A stretch of 64,000 bases of DNA from Methanococcoides sp. Lineage in GTDB: Archaea > Halobacteriota > Methanosarcinia > Methanosarcinales > Methanosarcinaceae. The DNA lies in contig JAIORJ010000182.1 of NCBI GenBank assembly GCA_021108185.1, forward strand, positions 79,997 to 143,996. The letters are read 5' to 3'. The notes below the pieces were generated by a model. It did no database searches, was not told the origin of the DNA, and saw only the letters and a program-made list of their open reading frames with translations. Positions within the stretch are counted from its first letter, which is position 1. Each line of letters begins with the position of its first letter. This document shows, one piece after another, positions 61,295-64,000 of the stretch. Both the position numbers and the translations under genes were made by a program.

Positions 61295-62146
61295 TCAAGC
61301 GTTAATTATGGCTTTCAAAAGATAGCGATCCCTTAAAAGACCTATGAATTTCTGGTTTGCATTGACAACTGGAACCTGATCGATCCTGTTCCTTTTCATC
61401 TTAAGTGCACATTCACTGACACCCATATTGCTTGATGCTGAGATGAGGTCCTGGACCATGACATCTTTAACAGGTACAGAAGGAACCTTTATCCTTGAGA
61501 CACTGTAATAGATGCTCATTGTATCCCTCATACTTTCCCAGGTCCATTCATCATCATCTGCACCCGCAGACATATTGGACACTTCCACAGAGTCTTCAAT
61601 GACACTTGCACTTATGATATCACGGTCAGTGATAAGACCTACGATATCGAGATTTGTGTCAATAACAGGAACTGCTTTTACATGTGCCAGCTCCATGTTC
61701 CTTGCTACAACGGGAAGTGGGGTCTCATACCAGACAGGACCTACACCGGAATTAAGGTATTCGCTTATAGGAGTGGTGATATTCAAGTCCACCAGACTGC
61801 CCACGACATCAGCAACGGTGATAAGCCCCACAAGCTTTTCGCCTTCTACAACAGGTAACCTTCTGATACCATGCTTCAAAAGAAGACGTGCTGCTACAGT
61901 AATATCCTCTTCAGGTCCTATTGAGACAGGATCACGCACCATTAACAGGGCTAATTGTTCCTCTGTAGGTTTCTTTAGAAGATTGGAACGACTCACAATT
62001 CCGACCAATTTGTTATCTTTGATAACTGGAAGTCCTGAGACCTTCTTGTCTTTCAGAATGGAAAGAACTTCATCTCTTGATCCGGGAAGGGAAACGCATG
62101 CAACGTCCTTCACCATAATGTCTCTGACCAGTGTTTCCTTAGGCAT
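61295..62146 (-). CDS. Four-CBS-domain protein
   Basis: 283 aa made only of four CBS repeats: VRDIMVKDVACV..., VRDPVSIGPEEDI..., the third around TTPISEYLNSG..., and VKDVMVQDLISA.... CBS pairs bind adenosine nucleotides and sense energy charge or SAM. No effector domain is fused. ATG 62146 lies nine bases after GAGGT. It follows a universal stress protein gene by 21 bases and is probably cotranscribed, so the two may form an AMP/ATP-sensing unit. Confidence 0.9.
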   Translation of the reverse strand: MPKETLVRDIMVKDVACVSLPGSRDEVLSILKDKKVSGLPVIKDNKLVGIVSRSNLLKKPTEEQLALLMVRDPVSIGPEEDITVAARLLLKHGIRRLPVVEGEKLVGLITVADVVGSLVDLNITTPISEYLNSGVGPVWYETPLPVVARNMELAHVKAVPVIDTNLDIVGLITDRDIISASVIEDSVEVSNMSAGADDDEWTWESMRDTMSIYYSVSRIKVPSVPVKDVMVQDLISASSNMGVSECALKMKRNRIDQVPVVNANQKFIGLLRDRYLLKAIINA

Positions 62147-62167
62147 GTTCAATTAACCTCAATAAAT

Positions 62168-62620
62168 TCATTTGTTTACTTCACCGCGTACAACGAGTAC
62201 GGGCACTTTAGAATTACGAGTGACCTTTTCAGCAACACTTCCAAGAAGGAACCTGTCGAGTCCACTTTTACCGAGTGTACCGATCACTATCATATCGATG
62301 TCATTTCCTTCTGCAAATTCGATGATCTCATTGCTTGGATGACCTTCCAGAACAGCGGACTCTATTTCCAGTCCCTGAGCTTCACCCAACTCTACAACCT
62401 GATTAGATGCATCTTTGCCTTCAGTTTCCAGAAGTTCATACATCATTTCCCATCCGGCATCCATTGGAATGGAAGCAAACGCAGCTGTATCCACAACATA
62501 GACCACATACAACTTTGCCCCACTCAATTTTGCAAATTCAATACCATAGGATATTGCTTTTTTGTTCTGTTCAGAACCATCGGTTGCTACCATTACTTTC
62601 TTATACAGTTCGCTAGTCAT
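62168..62620 (-). CDS. Universal stress protein, UspA family
   Basis: 150 aa; VMVATDGSEQNKKAISYG start and the ATP-binding signature GTLGKSGLDRFLLGSVAEKV (G-X2-G-X9-GS). Likely an ATP-binding dimer. GGTGAGGGT precedes the ATG; lies 16 bases after the amidohydrolase gene. Confidence 0.92.
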   Translation of the reverse strand: MTSELYKKVMVATDGSEQNKKAISYGIEFAKLSGAKLYVVYVVDTAAFASIPMDAGWEMMYELLETEGKDASNQVVELGEAQGLEIESAVLEGHPSNEIIEFAEGNDIDMIVIGTLGKSGLDRFLLGSVAEKVTRNSKVPVLVVRGEVNK

Positions 62621-62636
62621 GTTACCCTCACCATTA

Positions 62637-63746
62637 TTAGTTTGTATAGATTATGGATAAAATATCGTCTGGTCTACCCCTTCTGACCATTCCGCTTATT
62701 GGATCGCTCATACCAACCAGATTGTTGGAATTGCCATTCAATATCATAAGATCGGCTTTGTTACCTTTCTTGATGGAACCTGTATTCTCAAGTCCCAGAA
62801 TTGATGCTCCATTTAGCGTACACATCTTAAATACTTGTCTATCATCAAGACCGAAAACCTTGGAGAGGAACTCCATTTCAGAGAACATATTGACGGAATT
62901 GAGCATTACATTATCAGTTCCAACGCCTACAGTCACTCCTGATTCAAGCATTTCACAGATCGGGGCCATACCAACATCGGTTATGAAGTTGGAACGTGGA
63001 CAGACAACTACAGGAATATTTGAGTCAGATATTGTCTGCAGATCAGAACGCATTGCTTTTGTCATGTGTATCAGGAAGTCCGGATCCAGTGAAATTGCTT
63101 TGTCAATATCAGTGTTGTTCTTTTCTCCTGCATGGATCGCAAACAACTTATTACAGTCTTTTGCTTTTTGTTTGGAGCTGCGAAGAAGGTCCATATCAAG
63201 ATCGTTTGTACCACTCATACCAAGACCGTCAGCTTGTTGCAGCACCCTGCCGAGCTCAGAGATAATTTCTTCAAGTGGTCGGTCGGTGCATTTTGGTCTT
63301 CCAAGAATGATATGGTCTATATCCTGATCGGAAACAGCTTCTTTTAGTGCAAGGGCCCCAAGAACACCGCCTTCCCTGAAATCTGCAAATGCGGAAGTAC
63401 CCGTCATTAGCATATCTTTTATGGTAGTTCTCATAGAACTGACCAGATCGGAGTAAGGAGTGTTTTCAAGTATCCTATGCTTCAGACCGTCCGGTGGTCG
63501 TACAAGAGCATCGAGGTCCTTAGATACTTTGAAGTTCTCACATTTCCCGAGTACAGGGTCCTTGCATATGGAATCTCCGATATGCGTATGGGAATTGACA
63601 AAACATGGAGCTATGATGTTCTTGCTTTTTGTGGGTTCTTCGCCGATTTCGGTTATGATACCATCATCTATGCAAACATACCCATCAATTGCTTCAAACT
63701 CATCCCCATATATTATGGTGCCATAAATGACCTGTTCACAAGACAT
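62637..63746 (-). CDS. Amidohydrolase (MtaD/SsnA-like, possible deaminase)
   Basis: 369 aa metal-dependent TIM barrel: NSHTHIGD (HXH), FAIHAGEK, HMTKA and GTDNVMLNS motifs give the metal site, as in S-adenosylhomocysteine / methylthioadenosine deaminases, guanine deaminase and related enzymes. The substrate cannot be fixed; the length is shorter than MtaD (about 430). A TATA-like element lies close to the ATG and there is no Shine-Dalgarno sequence. The 254 bases from here to the window end hold no gene I can name. Confidence 0.85.
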   Translation of the reverse strand: MSCEQVIYGTIIYGDEFEAIDGYVCIDDGIITEIGEEPTKSKNIIAPCFVNSHTHIGDSICKDPVLGKCENFKVSKDLDALVRPPDGLKHRILENTPYSDLVSSMRTTIKDMLMTGTSAFADFREGGVLGALALKEAVSDQDIDHIILGRPKCTDRPLEEIISELGRVLQQADGLGMSGTNDLDMDLLRSSKQKAKDCNKLFAIHAGEKNNTDIDKAISLDPDFLIHMTKAMRSDLQTISDSNIPVVVCPRSNFITDVGMAPICEMLESGVTVGVGTDNVMLNSVNMFSEMEFLSKVFGLDDRQVFKMCTLNGASILGLENTGSIKKGNKADLMILNGNSNNLVGMSDPISGMVRRGRPDDILSIIYTN

Positions 63747-64000
63747 TGCAAAGAGTAAATATATACATTAAAGTAGATATAAGCTACGATTGAAGTTTCA
63801 TATCAGAGCTTGTGGACTGTGCGACCTTCGAGCTTTTTTCAAGACAAAAATAGATCAGTTAGACTAAATATTCTGCTTAAAGATGCAAAAATAGAGCTAA
63901 AGCTATTGATCATAAATCCAGCAACAAAAAAGCAAATTAATAATTGTGAGCATAGCAGCGATGCAGATTTCCCGAAGACTCTCGTACTTCAGTACAGTAA

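Noticed and set aside
63788..64000. A plus-strand frame open to the window end after the amidohydrolase promoter
   Set aside because: About 70 codons with no ATG, no ribosome binding site and no recognised motif; it cannot be judged without the sequence beyond the window.

Overview
This window is a moderately AT-rich piece of a chromosome from a methylotrophic methanogen of the Methanosarcinaceae, most like Methanococcoides. The evidence is the mcrBDCGA operon next to the Mmp10 gene, mer directly followed by fpoF (the F420H2 dehydrogenase input subunit of cytochrome-containing methanogens), a large subunit of archaeal DNA polymerase D, a modified mevalonate pathway cluster, rpoN/rpoK, and a c-type multiheme cytochrome. 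The species is inferred from gene content only. I see no insertion sequences, prophage, CRISPR array or rRNA; two tRNAs are present.

Layout. 0-10.3 kb: polC (DP2), mmp10 and, divergent from it, mcrBDCGA ending in a clear terminator. 10.4-18.3 kb: proline genes proA-proB, a histidine kinase with a degenerate receiver domain, an AI-2E-type permease, a PHP phosphoesterase, an unannotated candidate small RNA with its own palindrome and TATA box, hflX and a DUF2209-like gene. 18.4-22.3 kb: an envelope or lipid-linked glycan group (flippase-like protein, PAP2 phosphatase, a broken glycosyltransferase, a polyprenol kinase-like protein). 22.4-24.3 kb: an ArsR-like regulator, tRNA(CAU), tRNA-Asn and an AmmeMemoRadiSam radical SAM enzyme. 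24.5-33.3 kb, minus strand: the archaeal ribosome / RNA polymerase / isoprenoid superoperon rpl18e-rplM-rpsI-rpoN-rpoK-rpsB-memo-mvk-ipk-fni-rnj-idsA, in which ipk is frameshifted. 33.4-36.5 kb: two small uncharacterised genes, serA and a ferredoxin-thioredoxin-reductase-like protein.

36.5-44.7 kb is a dense redox and oxygen-defence district: FprA, a ferritin-like protein, ino1, archaeoflavoprotein, rubrerythrin, an FAD/NAD(P) reductase, an iron-sulfur flavoprotein, a pentaheme cytochrome c with an archaeosortase-type C-terminus, an AhpD-like protein and twin DUF2180 zinc-ribbon-like proteins. 45.1-47.7 kb: mer-fpoF-nadM. 47.8-52.9 kb: a lipoprotein, a Fap7-type kinase and the trpDFEG operon, whose promoter carries TGTACA repeats identical to the TRP box known from Methanothermobacter. 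53.2-59.1 kb: cobQ and, divergent from it, the anaerobic corrinoid operon cbiT-L-F-G(N)-G(C)-H-C, which serves the corrinoid-dependent methyl transfer of this lineage. 59.2-63.7 kb: ccdA with a thioredoxin lipoprotein (thiol supply for cytochrome c maturation), an archaeal riboflavin reductase, a four-CBS protein, a universal stress protein and an amidohydrolase.

Main points for follow-up: a promoter-palindrome-hairpin candidate sRNA with anti-Shine-Dalgarno loops at 16.5 kb; TRP boxes at 52.9 kb; two genes (pentaheme cytochrome and cbiG) whose best start is AUA; internal lesions in ipk and in a glycosyltransferase; a pseudo-receiver histidine kinase; a structured intergenic block between rpoN and rpoK; and the redox district with its surface cytochrome.
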